A stretch of 64,000 bases of DNA from Dyadobacter chenwenxiniae (GTDB taxonomy: Bacteria; Bacteroidota; Bacteroidia; Cytophagales; Spirosomataceae). Below the pieces are notes generated by a model. That model was not told where the DNA came from. It saw nothing but the letters and a program-made list of their open reading frames with translations, and did no database searches. Below are positions 35,289 to 44,882 of the stretch, piece by piece. Position 1 is the first letter of the stretch; every line of letters starts with the position of its first letter. The DNA is taken from positions 3,038,001 through 3,102,000 of the forward strand of contig NZ_CP094997.1 in the NCBI RefSeq assembly GCF_022869785.1, read 5' to 3'. The translations under genes and the position numbers were made by a program.

Positions 35289-36577
35289 ATAGGCAAAAGA
35301 CATACGAAGAGTTAATAAAGGAAAACGAGGAACTGCACCAGCAACTGGAAGAAGCAACGGATACCATCCAGGCGATCCGGTCAGGCCAGGTGGATGCGCT
35401 CGTGGTTAAAAGCCCGAATGGCGGGCACCAGTTGTTTACGCTTAAAACAGCCGACCAGACTTACCGTGTGTTTATCGAAAAAATGAACGAAGGTGCGGTT
35501 ACGCTAAGCCATGAGGGCCTCATCCTTTATTGTAATTCAATGTTCGCCTCGATGATCAACATGCCGCTGTCCAGGGTGCTGGGCTTGCATTTCAGCGATT
35601 TTATTGCAGACGGCTTTCAGGAAATTTATCTCGATCTGTTCAATAACGGCTGGCGGGAAGACAGCAAAACGGAGCTATGCGTCACAAGAGGCGGTGAACT
35701 CGTTCCCTGCCAGCTCTCTGTTACAATGCTACAACTGGACGAGGGACCAGCACTGAGTGTGATATTGACGGACCTTTCGTTTCAAAAAGAAATTCAACAG
35801 CTGCTCAAACAGAACAATTTGCGGTTGGCTGAGATCAATACAGAATTGGAGGTCAGCAATCACGATTTGCAACAGTTTGCGTCTATCGCCTCGCACGACC
35901 TCCAGGAGCCTTTACGTAAAATATTGATTTTCTCAACCATGCTCCGTAACAAGCTTGTTGATGAGCTCACGGACGAGAATGTTACTTATCTGAACAAGAT
36001 CATTGCCTCTTCTCAAAGAATGCGGAACATGATCACAGACATCCTCAGTTACTCAAGGCTTTCGACCAACGTCAATAATTTCGCCGTCACAAGCCTGAAT
36101 GAAGTAATTGACGAAGTGATTGAAGATTACGAAATCTTGATTTTGGAGAAAAAAGCAGAAATCATAGTGGACAAACTCCCTGATATTGAAGTTAACAGAG
36201 GTCAGATCAAGCAGGTTTTTCAAAATTTGATCAGCAATTCCATTAAATTCTCTAAACCAGGCTTAGCACCCGTGATCCGTATTTCGGGGGGCGTGCGCGA
36301 GGGTTCGGAAGGATCGCTGAAAGACTCAACTGGAACGAAAAATTGCTTTGTAACCATTTCAGACAATGGGATCGGGTTCGACGAGTTGTACTATGAAAAA
36401 ATCTTCTCCTTATTTGAAAGGCTGAATACAAAGGACAAATACGAAGGCTCGGGCATAGGATTGGCCATTACGAAAAAAATCATTGACAAACACAACGGCA
36501 GCATCGCCGTCTCCAGCAAAGAAGGCGAAGGAGCAGTTTTCGAACTGACTTTACCCATTTCGCAGCGCTTGGGCTGA
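35285..36577 (+). CDS. PAS-domain histidine kinase of the Kai locus
   Basis: The 430-residue cytoplasmic protein starts with a coiled coil (NEELHQQLEEATDTIQAIRSGQVDALVV). One PAS domain (about 65-165) follows, then a dimerisation helix with H204 in ASHDLQEPLRKI and an ATPase with NLISNSIKFS, DNGIGF and GSGIGLAI. It has no N-terminal KaiB-like domain as SasA has. Instead, a separate KaiB-like gene overlaps its start (ATGA), so it could act as a split SasA. Output may pass to the receivers upstream. Confidence 0.92.
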   Translation: MNRQKTYEELIKENEELHQQLEEATDTIQAIRSGQVDALVVKSPNGGHQLFTLKTADQTYRVFIEKMNEGAVTLSHEGLILYCNSMFASMINMPLSRVLGLHFSDFIADGFQEIYLDLFNNGWREDSKTELCVTRGGELVPCQLSVTMLQLDEGPALSVILTDLSFQKEIQQLLKQNNLRLAEINTELEVSNHDLQQFASIASHDLQEPLRKILIFSTMLRNKLVDELTDENVTYLNKIIASSQRMRNMITDILSYSRLSTNVNNFAVTSLNEVIDEVIEDYEILILEKKAEIIVDKLPDIEVNRGQIKQVFQNLISNSIKFSKPGLAPVIRISGGVREGSEGSLKDSTGTKNCFVTISDNGIGFDELYYEKIFSLFERLNTKDKYEGSGIGLAITKKIIDKHNGSIAVSSKEGEGAVFELTLPISQRLG

Positions 36578-36647
36578 TAACAGGCTGCAATTCACTTTCA
36601 CAGATCCCCTTTAACTCTTTTTAAGATTTAGCTTACACCGGAATGTA

Positions 36648-36655
36648 TAATTTTG
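36648..36655 (+). promoter_or_regulatory. -7 box (TAATTTTG) deciding the MutS-like start
   Basis: TAATTTTG fits TAnnTTTG and ends 21 bases before the ATG at 36677. An earlier in-frame start at 36653 would fall inside this box, so 36677 is preferred. Confidence 0.5.
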
Positions 36656-36676
36656 AGGATTACAGAAACCTTCAAG

Positions 36677-38014
36677 ATGCATCCCATCGACAGCCAAACC
36701 CTTCAAGAGCTACAAATATTCCCCAAAAACCCCAGGGACGCTAGCATCCTGAATTTTTTCGACCGGTCTGCAACCGAAGGGGGACGAGACCATTTACGGC
36801 AATTGCTTACAAGCCCTAAGCGCTCTCATTCAGATGTAATCGCATTTCAGGATCTGCTGAAAGCGATCATGAACGAGCCGGATACATTTAAAATCAACAT
36901 TTCAAGAACGTATGTTGCCGCGGCGGAAGCTTATTATGGCTCCAATATTGCCTATTCAATGTCCCAGGATGTTGTTCGGCATTGGTTCGACACATTGATA
37001 TTTTCACTCCGGAACCCTGCGGAGTTTTACATGGTGCAAAGCGGGTTTTTCGCAACATTCAAAGTCTTGAAGGCCATTGAAAAAATGACCGCTGCCTTAC
37101 CCGCCAGCCTGCCCGATCTGCTGAAAGATGATGCAGGCTTTCTGAACGCTTTTTTGAACAAGAAGGGCCTGCGGAATATGCTGAGACGAGAAGAAAAAAA
37201 ATTATCGATCCGCGTTATCTTTTACTGGGATTACTTTTTACGTATTGTGTTTAAAAAGGAGCTAAGAAGCGTTTTGGATATTTTTTATAAGTTCGATGCT
37301 TACCAGGCCATATCCCAAACGGCGATTGTGAATCGGCTGTCGTTTCCTGAATTCGATGAACGTAATGCTGGACGAGCAAGCTTCAATGCAAGAGACATCT
37401 GGCATCCGTTGATCAAAGCGGCGGTTCCAAACAGCATTTCCCTGGACGACGAGACACCTGTGTGTATGCTTACGGGCGCCAATACGAGCGGCAAAACAAC
37501 ATTCCTGAAAACATGCGGCATTGCCGTTTACCTGGCACACCTCGGCTGGCCGGTTCCTGCGACCGGTCTTCGCTTAACGTTTTGTGACAGGCTCTTCACA
37601 TCCATTCATCTTTCTGACGACATCTCGCTGGGTTACAGCCATTTTTACAGCGAAGTAATGCGGATCAAAACGATTGCAGAAGCACTATATGCGGGAGAAA
37701 ATTGCTTCATCGTTATCGACGAGCTGTTCAGGGGCACCAACCAGGAAGATTCGCTGCAATGTTCCATTAAGGTTATCGGTGGTTTTGCCCGACACAAAAA
37801 TTCCCTTTTCTTCGTATCAACACACCTGGAACCCCTTCTGCAACGCTTTGAGCACGAAGGTTCCATTTGCTTCCGCTGTTTCAGAACGCACATTAAGGGC
37901 GATAATTTTATCAATTCATATCAGATTGAAAACGGTATTTCATCGGAAAGGCTCGGACAGATCATTTTAAAAAAAGCAGGCATTGAGTTGCTTTTAAATG
38001 GCAAAAAAGAGTGA
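36677..38014 (+). CDS. Short MutS-related ATPase without mismatch-binding domain
   Basis: From 36677 the protein has 445 residues. The C-terminal half is a MutS family V ATPase: Walker A in TGANTSGKTTFLKTCG, SDDISLGYSHFYSEV, Walker B CFIVIDELFRGTNQEDSL and VSTHLE. The N-terminal half holds only the helical core/lever part. The mismatch-reading and connector domains of real MutS are missing, so it is one of the small MutS-like proteins of Bacteroidota with unknown substrate, not a classic mismatch repair enzyme. It follows the Kai kinase by about 100 bases with its own promoter. Confidence 0.85.
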   Translation: MHPIDSQTLQELQIFPKNPRDASILNFFDRSATEGGRDHLRQLLTSPKRSHSDVIAFQDLLKAIMNEPDTFKINISRTYVAAAEAYYGSNIAYSMSQDVVRHWFDTLIFSLRNPAEFYMVQSGFFATFKVLKAIEKMTAALPASLPDLLKDDAGFLNAFLNKKGLRNMLRREEKKLSIRVIFYWDYFLRIVFKKELRSVLDIFYKFDAYQAISQTAIVNRLSFPEFDERNAGRASFNARDIWHPLIKAAVPNSISLDDETPVCMLTGANTSGKTTFLKTCGIAVYLAHLGWPVPATGLRLTFCDRLFTSIHLSDDISLGYSHFYSEVMRIKTIAEALYAGENCFIVIDELFRGTNQEDSLQCSIKVIGGFARHKNSLFFVSTHLEPLLQRFEHEGSICFRCFRTHIKGDNFINSYQIENGISSERLGQIILKKAGIELLLNGKKE

Positions 38015-38052
38015 GAATTTTTACCTTGTATGGAGCCACGAAACGGTAACCA

Positions 38053-38868
38053 ATGAAACTGCCAACGATCTTTATTCTCATCCTGGCAAGCAGCGCGGAA
38101 TGCTTTGCACAGAAGCAAATTGATTGCAGCTCTATCGCTATCCAGGACAGCCTTTTTAATGTTTATTCCAATAGAGCGCGCTCCTTTGGTTATGATCATC
38201 CGGGTTGGGACCAGAGTTATGATAGTTTGATAGCCATTTGTCCAAACATTGCGGAGGCTTACCAGGAGAAAGGTTTGCCGCATTTATTTAATGGAAACCT
38301 CGCAAAAGTATTTGAATATAATGATAAGGCCGTGGAATTGGACCCGAAGCGCTGGACGTCTTACCGCGGCTATCTGCATTGCATCTACGCTAAAAATTAT
38401 GACAAAGCGATTGTTGACTTCGAAAAAGCATTAACCCTAACGCCGAACGGTTTTATCGAGGATCATACGTTCTGGTTTTTCCTGGCTTTGTGCAATATGG
38501 AGCTGGGAAATTATGTAAAGGCGGAAAGCTTTTTGCAAAAGGACATTGCGCAGCAAAAGCGCGGCGAAGGCAAGAATGACCTACATTTCAATTCCCTGTT
38601 GTATTTTGGAATCGTTTATTATCTGATGAATGAATACGACCAGGCAGAGAAATGGTTGCGGGACTGCCTGCAAATGTACGAACAGCACCCTATGGCCAAT
38701 TATTACCTCGCCATGACGATGAAGATTACTGGAAACACACAACAGAAACTCTATTTCGAGCGGGCGAGGCAATATGCGCTCGATGATTACAGAATGAACG
38801 AGCCTAATTCACAAAATCTCACATTCCCAAAACAGGTCTCCATGGAAGAAATGGAAAAGCAGCTATAA
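38053..38868 (+). CDS. Exported TPR-repeat protein
   Basis: The 271-residue protein has a signal peptide (about 1-20, ending CFAQ). Several TPR helices follow (about 70-245), for example NLAKVFEYNDKAVELDPKRW, YDKAIVDFEKALTLTPNG and YDQAEKWLRDCLQM. It is probably a periplasmic scaffold. Its stop overlaps the stop of the convergent gene at 38863 by six bases. Role unknown. Confidence 0.8.
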   Translation: MKLPTIFILILASSAECFAQKQIDCSSIAIQDSLFNVYSNRARSFGYDHPGWDQSYDSLIAICPNIAEAYQEKGLPHLFNGNLAKVFEYNDKAVELDPKRWTSYRGYLHCIYAKNYDKAIVDFEKALTLTPNGFIEDHTFWFFLALCNMELGNYVKAESFLQKDIAQQKRGEGKNDLHFNSLLYFGIVYYLMNEYDQAEKWLRDCLQMYEQHPMANYYLAMTMKITGNTQQKLYFERARQYALDDYRMNEPNSQNLTFPKQVSMEEMEKQL

Positions 38869-40536
38869 CTTCCGTTCGATCCAAACGGCCAGGAAGCAAC
38901 CCATCAGCAACGAAAACCACATCCAGTCGGAAAGCTCTTTCCTTACGCCCCTTGCATGATGGCTGGATAGTGCCGATTTATTCTTCAATTTAGTTTGAAG
39001 ATGATTGTAAGATTTTATAAAATTAGCCAGCCGGGCAGTCTGATTAATCCTGTTTTCAGTTTTCTTATTTTCCACATATACTTCCATATTTAGCGAGTCG
39101 TCTGAGCTGAGCCAGCCGGATTCTGTGGGCTTGAAACGGATGGTTGCTGATTTGTTATTGAGTGAGGAAGTTTTTGTAAAAAGCGTATCTGAACCGACTT
39201 TCAGGAATTCTGGCATTTTTGAAAAACCATTCCATGCAATGTCAGCATGAATGCCTTCCAACAAAGGTGCTTCAACCTCGACATTATTCCCAATAGCAGG
39301 TAAAACCGGCGCCAAAACCGCGCCCCAAACGCTTTGATAAGTTGCACTATCTCCTGTTAATTGTAGTGGAAAAGTCTCATTCAACAAACTCACGCCCACT
39401 TTGCCGCGTGCCTTTTCAACAGCGACAGGAAATGCCCGGGAAGTAAAGTATCGGTTGCTTTGCAAAAACCTGAAAGGCAGCGCAGTAAGCCCTGATTTCA
39501 CGGGAATTGCGTCTTTTCCTGTAATTTTATCAAGGGCAAATCTGGTCCCCAAAGCCGCATTAATCGCCTTAATTTCGGCTGCCGGATTTGTGACATTGAT
39601 GAAGAGAACACTTTTCCAGGCCATTAATAACTTCTTAACCCGTTTGTTACCAGCATTTCCAGCATGTGTAAGGATAACGTCGGGTTCTTTTGCTTCATTG
39701 ATCGTTTCCCGGCTTCTTACATCCTTTGATAATGTTGCCGCATAAATCACGGAATGCCCTGATTTCCCCAGCCGGTTTGCCAGTGCACGGCTTTCGAAGT
39801 CGGGATTGTCGAGAATAAATTGAAATGTCAGCTTCTGGGCGGGTCTTGCGAAAAAACGAAGAGTATCCTGAACATGATCATCCATGACAAGCTCCACAGC
39901 CGTCCTGCCTTCTGAAAAAACGGGAAATTGTGTTCTGAATTGATTTTGACCCGGTTTTAGAACCGTGCTGTCGAGCGTTTGATTTCCATAAGTTATTCTT
40001 AAAACCTGCTCTTTGGAGGAAGTAACATTACCGCGTATCACCTGCATTTCACCCTTCCGGGCAACACCTTTCCAATGCAAGCTTTGCAATTGGTTATCAG
40101 CAAAATATGGAATCCATTGAATTTCGGCAGGGGTGGTTTGCGCGACTGTAATCTCCATCAGCACTTCCGGTTGAAAATCCTGTCCTGCCAAAATCAACGT
40201 ATCGAAGTCAGTGTTTTTGAAGTCATTTGAAACTACTTTTTTCGCATTGGCAATGCTGTCCTTCAACGCATTCGCCCGCCCGGCAGGAACATCTTTTCCA
40301 ATAAGAAATCCCGTCACTGATTTCGCTTCTGTGATCAGATAGGGCTGTATGATAAACGCCATAACGGCCAGCCATAACAGCACATTCAAACCCACCCCTA
40401 TCCATCGTCGTGGCGCTGAAACGTCGACTTTATTTCTCAAAAATGTCAGCCACAGCAGCAACGGAAGCAACCCAAAAGCGAGTGCAAGAATGACGAGATT
40501 TAGGGGGTCTGACCAGTTAAAATCGAATTGAATCAT
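38863..40536 (-). CDS. Large membrane protein at the end of the MoxR/Bat cluster
   Basis: From the ATG at 40534-40536 the protein has 557 residues. Two membrane helices lie at the N-terminus (LVILALAFGLLPLLLWLTF and GVGLNVLLWLAVMAFIIQ) and one at the very C-terminus (WFSLLMGCFLAVWIERKL). The middle is a large soluble part, possibly outside the cytoplasm, without a visible VWA motif. The topology resembles BatA-type aerotolerance proteins that have lost the VWA metal site. It is last in the leftward cluster. An upstream start at 40602 is less likely. Confidence 0.65.
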   Translation of the reverse strand: MIQFDFNWSDPLNLVILALAFGLLPLLLWLTFLRNKVDVSAPRRWIGVGLNVLLWLAVMAFIIQPYLITEAKSVTGFLIGKDVPAGRANALKDSIANAKKVVSNDFKNTDFDTLILAGQDFQPEVLMEITVAQTTPAEIQWIPYFADNQLQSLHWKGVARKGEMQVIRGNVTSSKEQVLRITYGNQTLDSTVLKPGQNQFRTQFPVFSEGRTAVELVMDDHVQDTLRFFARPAQKLTFQFILDNPDFESRALANRLGKSGHSVIYAATLSKDVRSRETINEAKEPDVILTHAGNAGNKRVKKLLMAWKSVLFINVTNPAAEIKAINAALGTRFALDKITGKDAIPVKSGLTALPFRFLQSNRYFTSRAFPVAVEKARGKVGVSLLNETFPLQLTGDSATYQSVWGAVLAPVLPAIGNNVEVEAPLLEGIHADIAWNGFSKMPEFLKVGSDTLFTKTSSLNNKSATIRFKPTESGWLSSDDSLNMEVYVENKKTENRINQTARLANFIKSYNHLQTKLKNKSALSSHHARGVRKELSDWMWFSLLMGCFLAVWIERKL

Positions 40537-40570
40537 GCGTTTTTGTTGAACCGGCAGGCTGCATTCATAA

Positions 40571-42838
40571 TTATTGTATCTTTTTCCAAAATGCGTCTTC
40601 AAGCTTTTTCTCGCTGGAATAACCGCGCCTGCTTTGCTCAGAATGGTTGGTATATCTTAACAAATGCATTTTCAAATGCTGCTTTTCTTTCGAAGACAAC
40701 GTTTTCCCACTAACCAGTTTTTGCAACAACCCGATCATTTCCCAGTTTCCTAATCCGCCGTTGAAAGGCTCGCTGTTAATGAGTCGGCCGGATAATGTTC
40801 CTCCGGCCAGCCGCAATGTGGATCGTTGCTTATTATTAAATTCTGTATAATCCAAAAAACCCGAAATCGCTGCGGCCAGCTGCGCAGTTGTCTTTTCTCT
40901 GTAAAACTTCTCAGCATTCAGATCATTGCTGATTTCCTTTAATTCGCCGCTTAATCGCTTCTCTGTTTCTTTGATCGGAGGCGGATCGTAACCACTTTTT
41001 TTGACGTAGGTCCGGGCCTTATGCTGGGCAGATTTAAGATATTCCAACGCCTTATGCTCAAATGGAAGCGCCTTTTCAGGCTCATAAAGGCGTAAATGCA
41101 GTTCCGACTGCCACATTTGCTCCAAAGCCATTTTCAACAAGCTTCGGGTCGATTGCTCGTAGAAAGTATTTGTTTCCGCATCGTCGTGCGCGTGTACATA
41201 TTGTTCCATTAGTGCCGCCAGGGGATCTTTTTCACCCGTTTCCTCATGCCCCTTCCCATGGTCATGCCCGTCATGATCGCCCTTATGCGCCGGTTCGGTC
41301 GAGCCGCGTTCGGTCGGGCCGCGTTCGGTCGGGCCGCGTTCGGTCACGCCGCGTTCGGTCGCCTCACCCGCGGCATCCGACTTGTGTGTGAAAGCGTCCA
41401 GCATATTTTCACCCGACGGAATGGCTGCTTCGGGCACACCGCCACCACCAATGCTTGTTTCAAATTCCTCTCCCAGATATTGCCCGTAGCGCAGCCTGAG
41501 CACTTTCTGATCAAAACCGATTTCATTTGAAATAGAAGCGAACTCTTTTTGCGGCAACTTCCTGCGCCTGGCGATCAGCTTCTCTGTATCGATAATAATC
41601 TGCCGCTGACTTCTGAAATATTCCGGCATGATGTTCACAGCCATCGTCGCCAGCTCCGCCTCCTCCACATTTGAGGTGTCTTTATAAACCAGGAAATATG
41701 TATCTGACTTACTAAAATTTGCCTGTGGCGATTTGTTGTCAAATGCCGCCCAATAGTAATACAGTTCGTCGCCGGGCGAGAAATTTAGCTCATTGAGATT
41801 AATTTCCTTGTGCAGGTTGGCTTCTTTAAAATCCGTTGGCGACAAAGGGAATTTCACCTCCCTGAATTTGACATTCTCCCCGGACCCTCTTGCCAATGTT
41901 GCCACGATAAATGCTTGCTTAACACGGAAATCGTCAGAGATCTTAGCTGAGATTTTGATGGTTTTGGCATCTTGCAGCATGTGATATTTATACAAATCCT
42001 TTGAAGCAGGCTCAATTTTCGGCGCAAGATCAGGCAATGCTTCCAACCTGTAAAAATCGGATTGGTAAACCAGTGAATCCTTCCAATAACCCTTCATCGC
42101 ATATAAACCTGATCCCGTGATCTTATCTGAATGCGTAAAAAGGTTACCCTGTTTTTGAAAAGGAATTTCCTCTCCTCTACTATTCGTCAAGCGTAGAACG
42201 AGATTTTCTGAATGTGTAAACTTCACCTTCCAAGTCAATGCTGAACCGGCGATTGAACTAATATTCAAATCATTCGATTGCCTGTCAGGTAATGTCGTAT
42301 AATCAGGCGGAGCAATGTAAATGCGGGCCCACTCAATTTCGGGAGGGGTCGGCACATTCACTTTTGCTGATTTCCCAAGCTGCTTTTGAATGCTGTCCTC
42401 TGCTTTTTTACCCAAAAAAATGGTAGGATGAATGAAGTGGAACGCCAGCGCCGTCAGGAGAATGCCCAGGTAAGGCGTCAGCCCGCTATAAAGTTTAGAA
42501 AATGGGAAGTCGTAACCACGGTTTGTTATACGCTCCAGTTGCAATTGTTCCGCAATGTTCAGATCAGGCTTTTCCAGAAGATGCAAACTATATTCTGTCT
42601 CCCCCACGTGATTGTGGATCAGCGAAATTGCCTTGTTTCTGTTATTCTTATAAATTCCGGATAGTAAAAATCCAGCGCATAATCCTGCAAATGCTGCGGC
42701 AATGCTGGCCGGATGAGAAGGCCCTGCAAACGTTGAGGTGAAAACATAAGCTGTGCCAGCCAACAACAGGCATCGCAGCAAGGCGCTGGCATAGAGCTGG
42801 TTGGTCACCAAACCGATCATTTTTCTCAATTCATGCAT
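40571..42838 (-). CDS. Large membrane protein, DUF4175-like, in the MoxR/Bat cluster
   Basis: The 755-residue protein has membrane helices at about 17-35, 42-58 and 125-142. A large extracytoplasmic beta-rich region and a helical C-terminal part follow (for example EQMWQSELHLRLYEPEKALPFEHKAL). The pattern resembles DUF4175-like proteins of MoxR-linked clusters. Residues around 495-515 form five-residue repeats of the type ERGPT, followed by a His/Asp/Gly-rich stretch (HKGDHDGHDHGKGHEE) that could bind metal. Its start overlaps the next upstream gene by eight bases. Confidence 0.65.
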   Translation of the reverse strand: MHELRKMIGLVTNQLYASALLRCLLLAGTAYVFTSTFAGPSHPASIAAAFAGLCAGFLLSGIYKNNRNKAISLIHNHVGETEYSLHLLEKPDLNIAEQLQLERITNRGYDFPFSKLYSGLTPYLGILLTALAFHFIHPTIFLGKKAEDSIQKQLGKSAKVNVPTPPEIEWARIYIAPPDYTTLPDRQSNDLNISSIAGSALTWKVKFTHSENLVLRLTNSRGEEIPFQKQGNLFTHSDKITGSGLYAMKGYWKDSLVYQSDFYRLEALPDLAPKIEPASKDLYKYHMLQDAKTIKISAKISDDFRVKQAFIVATLARGSGENVKFREVKFPLSPTDFKEANLHKEINLNELNFSPGDELYYYWAAFDNKSPQANFSKSDTYFLVYKDTSNVEEAELATMAVNIMPEYFRSQRQIIIDTEKLIARRRKLPQKEFASISNEIGFDQKVLRLRYGQYLGEEFETSIGGGGVPEAAIPSGENMLDAFTHKSDAAGEATERGVTERGPTERGPTERGSTEPAHKGDHDGHDHGKGHEETGEKDPLAALMEQYVHAHDDAETNTFYEQSTRSLLKMALEQMWQSELHLRLYEPEKALPFEHKALEYLKSAQHKARTYVKKSGYDPPPIKETEKRLSGELKEISNDLNAEKFYREKTTAQLAAAISGFLDYTEFNNKQRSTLRLAGGTLSGRLINSEPFNGGLGNWEMIGLLQKLVSGKTLSSKEKQHLKMHLLRYTNHSEQSRRGYSSEKKLEDAFWKKIQ
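41293..41367. repeat. Five tandem 15-base units inside the DUF4175-like gene
   Basis: The unit GTTCGGTCGGGCCGC and near copies repeat at 41293, 41308, 41323, 41338 and 41353. In frame they encode the ERGPT-type repeats. The length is a multiple of three, so copy number can change without frameshift. Confidence 0.85.
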
Positions 42839-43958
42839 ATTTGCGGGAAATGCTTTGATTGAGTGAGATCCAACGCTCGAGTATTAGTGTCAGGAGAAAA
42901 AGCAACAAAAGCCATTGATGCAGACCATCTGATAATGGTCCCTTCCCGGGCTTAACACGTCCAAATGCGGCATTCAGTTGCCTACCGCTTAACGGATTTG
43001 TGTTTTCTTCCAGGTCATAATGTTCTATCAGCATTTCTCCCAGCCATTCCGGCAATTGACCATTTTGCACGATATCAGAAGTCGCTAACCGCAATGAGTC
43101 GCTTACCTGGATAATATTTTCAAACACCTTATCGCCCATATTCCCCTCCGGCACAACGTACAAAGTTTGCGCATTCGGCTTTGTTATGGGTTTATCTGTA
43201 AATATCCAGTCATATTGATTTCGTGATCCGATTTTCAAATCAATGTGAAACGGAATCTTAAAAACCACTCTCAACGCCTCCAAACCAGCCTGAACCGTGC
43301 GCGATTCGTCCGGATTCCGGTAATCGATCAAGACGTTAATGTTGGTTTTTCCGAGTTTCCGGGCCAATCCACTCAACGGATTCTCCAACTTACGGGAAGA
43401 ATCCCGAACGACATTTAATTTATAGGTTCCGGGAATAAGTATTTTGGGTAAATGGCTTATTTCCTGACTGTTGTTCAAATATAAATTCAAATGCGTGTTG
43501 TCGTTTGCCGTGCTATTAACGCTTCGCTGCAACGATGCCAAACCGCTTCTTTCCTCTGGAATTGAAGCAATGTCCGTCAGAGGCTTTAAACCGGCACCAA
43601 TCCAGATCACTTTTTCCTCCCTTTTCAGCGCACTTTCAATTTCAAACCGAAAGTTGCTGACCACTTTATGATCCGCCTGCACCAAATGGGCTTCCTCTTT
43701 TTTAATGTCCTTGCCAAACCAGTTTAAAACAGGGCGGCTCAGTAACATAGCCAGCAAAACTACCAGCAGACAACGGATCAAAAGTAGCGGGATCTCATCC
43801 AGCCGGATGCCCCGGTGTTGGAGTGCAGTTTTGTCAATAAGCCATTGTGAAGCAGCCCAGGCAATCTGTTTACCCTTTTTTTGATACCAAAAATGAATGA
43901 TCACCGGCAAAGCCACTGCCAACAGCCCCCACAGCATGTATGGATTCAAAAACTCCAT
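42831..43958 (-). CDS. BatA-like aerotolerance protein (N-terminal BatA domain)
   Basis: The 375-residue protein begins MEFLNPYMLWGLLAVALPVIIHFWYQKK, the BatA N-terminal motif, with a second helix (about 58-75, LLLIRCLLVVLLAMLLSRP). A soluble part without a clear VWA metal motif follows, and a C-terminal helix near 350 (WLLLLFLLTLILERWI). Bat proteins work with MoxR ATPases in envelope stress resistance. It starts one base after the DUF58 stop. Confidence 0.82.
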   Translation of the reverse strand: MEFLNPYMLWGLLAVALPVIIHFWYQKKGKQIAWAASQWLIDKTALQHRGIRLDEIPLLLIRCLLVVLLAMLLSRPVLNWFGKDIKKEEAHLVQADHKVVSNFRFEIESALKREEKVIWIGAGLKPLTDIASIPEERSGLASLQRSVNSTANDNTHLNLYLNNSQEISHLPKILIPGTYKLNVVRDSSRKLENPLSGLARKLGKTNINVLIDYRNPDESRTVQAGLEALRVVFKIPFHIDLKIGSRNQYDWIFTDKPITKPNAQTLYVVPEGNMGDKVFENIIQVSDSLRLATSDIVQNGQLPEWLGEMLIEHYDLEENTNPLSGRQLNAAFGRVKPGKGPLSDGLHQWLLLLFLLTLILERWISLNQSISRKYA

Positions 43959-44873
43959 TTATCCTTTCCGTTTTGTTAAAAAGGCCTTCAAAACCATTCC
44001 AATCGGATCGCTCATGCGTGCACGGACGAGGCTTACATGCGGAATTTGCAAAGCTTCTTTCAATTGCTGCAAATACTGCTCAGCCGATTCGCGAAACTTT
44101 TCCCGAACCGATCCCGCATCCAGCTCCACTTCCCTGCCCGTTTCCAGATCCTTAAACCGGTAAAACCCTTCGAGATTAAAGTCCACTTCCTGGTCTCCCA
44201 AAATCTGAAAAACAACAATTTCCCGATAAGGGCCCGCCAAAGACCTTATCAGATCCAACCATTCGTCATGCGCCTGCAAAAAGTCGCTTACAAAAATCAG
44301 TTGCTCCTTTTTCTTCGATTGCAGCTCGGGAAACTTGATTCTGCCACCCGTTTCGGCTTGCTGTCGCCAGGGCCCTTGCGCAACTGTTTTTTCCAGACCT
44401 ATCAGTATTTTCTGAAATGCCTGCTTGCCCGAAGACGCTGCACCGGTTGCGGATATAGTCTGTATCGCGCTGTCTTTCAATGTATACAAACTCATTTGAT
44501 CATTCTGAATGTAGCTAAGATAGCTCAGCGAGGCCAGCAGGATTTGGGCATATTGCAATCTGCTGACACCATTTTCCGCATAATTCATGGAACCGGAAAG
44601 GTCCAGGACAAACCGCACCTGCTTATCACTTTCCGTTGAAGACTCCCTGATCAGATGCTTGTCCGTACGCGCAAATAGTTTCCAGTCAATGCGTTTGGGA
44701 TCATCACCCGGCTCATAATGTCGATATTGTTCAAACTCCACCCCTATCCCCGACCGCTTACTCGCATGAATGCCCAGCATCAGTTCCTCGCTCACCAGCT
44801 TCCCGGTAAGTTGCAGGTTTTTCAGCTTTATGAGCTGCGATGCGAGTAGTCCGGTGTTTTTTGCCACGTTCAT
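43959..44873 (-). CDS. DUF58 family VWA-like protein
   Basis: The 304-residue protein has the family signature EFEQYRHYEPGDDPKRIDWK and a VWA-type metal site at VLDLSGSMNY. DUF58 proteins are partners of MoxR AAA+ ATPases, helping with protein maturation at the membrane. It is ten bases from the MoxR gene, giving the usual MoxR-DUF58-Bat order. Confidence 0.9.
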   Translation of the reverse strand: MNVAKNTGLLASQLIKLKNLQLTGKLVSEELMLGIHASKRSGIGVEFEQYRHYEPGDDPKRIDWKLFARTDKHLIRESSTESDKQVRFVLDLSGSMNYAENGVSRLQYAQILLASLSYLSYIQNDQMSLYTLKDSAIQTISATGAASSGKQAFQKILIGLEKTVAQGPWRQQAETGGRIKFPELQSKKKEQLIFVSDFLQAHDEWLDLIRSLAGPYREIVVFQILGDQEVDFNLEGFYRFKDLETGREVELDAGSVREKFRESAEQYLQQLKEALQIPHVSLVRARMSDPIGMVLKAFLTKRKG

Positions 44874-44882
44874 GTTGCTATG

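Noticed and set aside
41062..41391. Arg-rich frame with RVRSGRVRSG repeats
   Set aside because: It is the antisense reading of the ERGPT repeat inside the DUF4175-like gene and has no other support.
44037..44639. Rightward frame of 200 codons opposite DUF58
   Set aside because: The DUF58 protein on the other strand carries the family signature; this frame has none.
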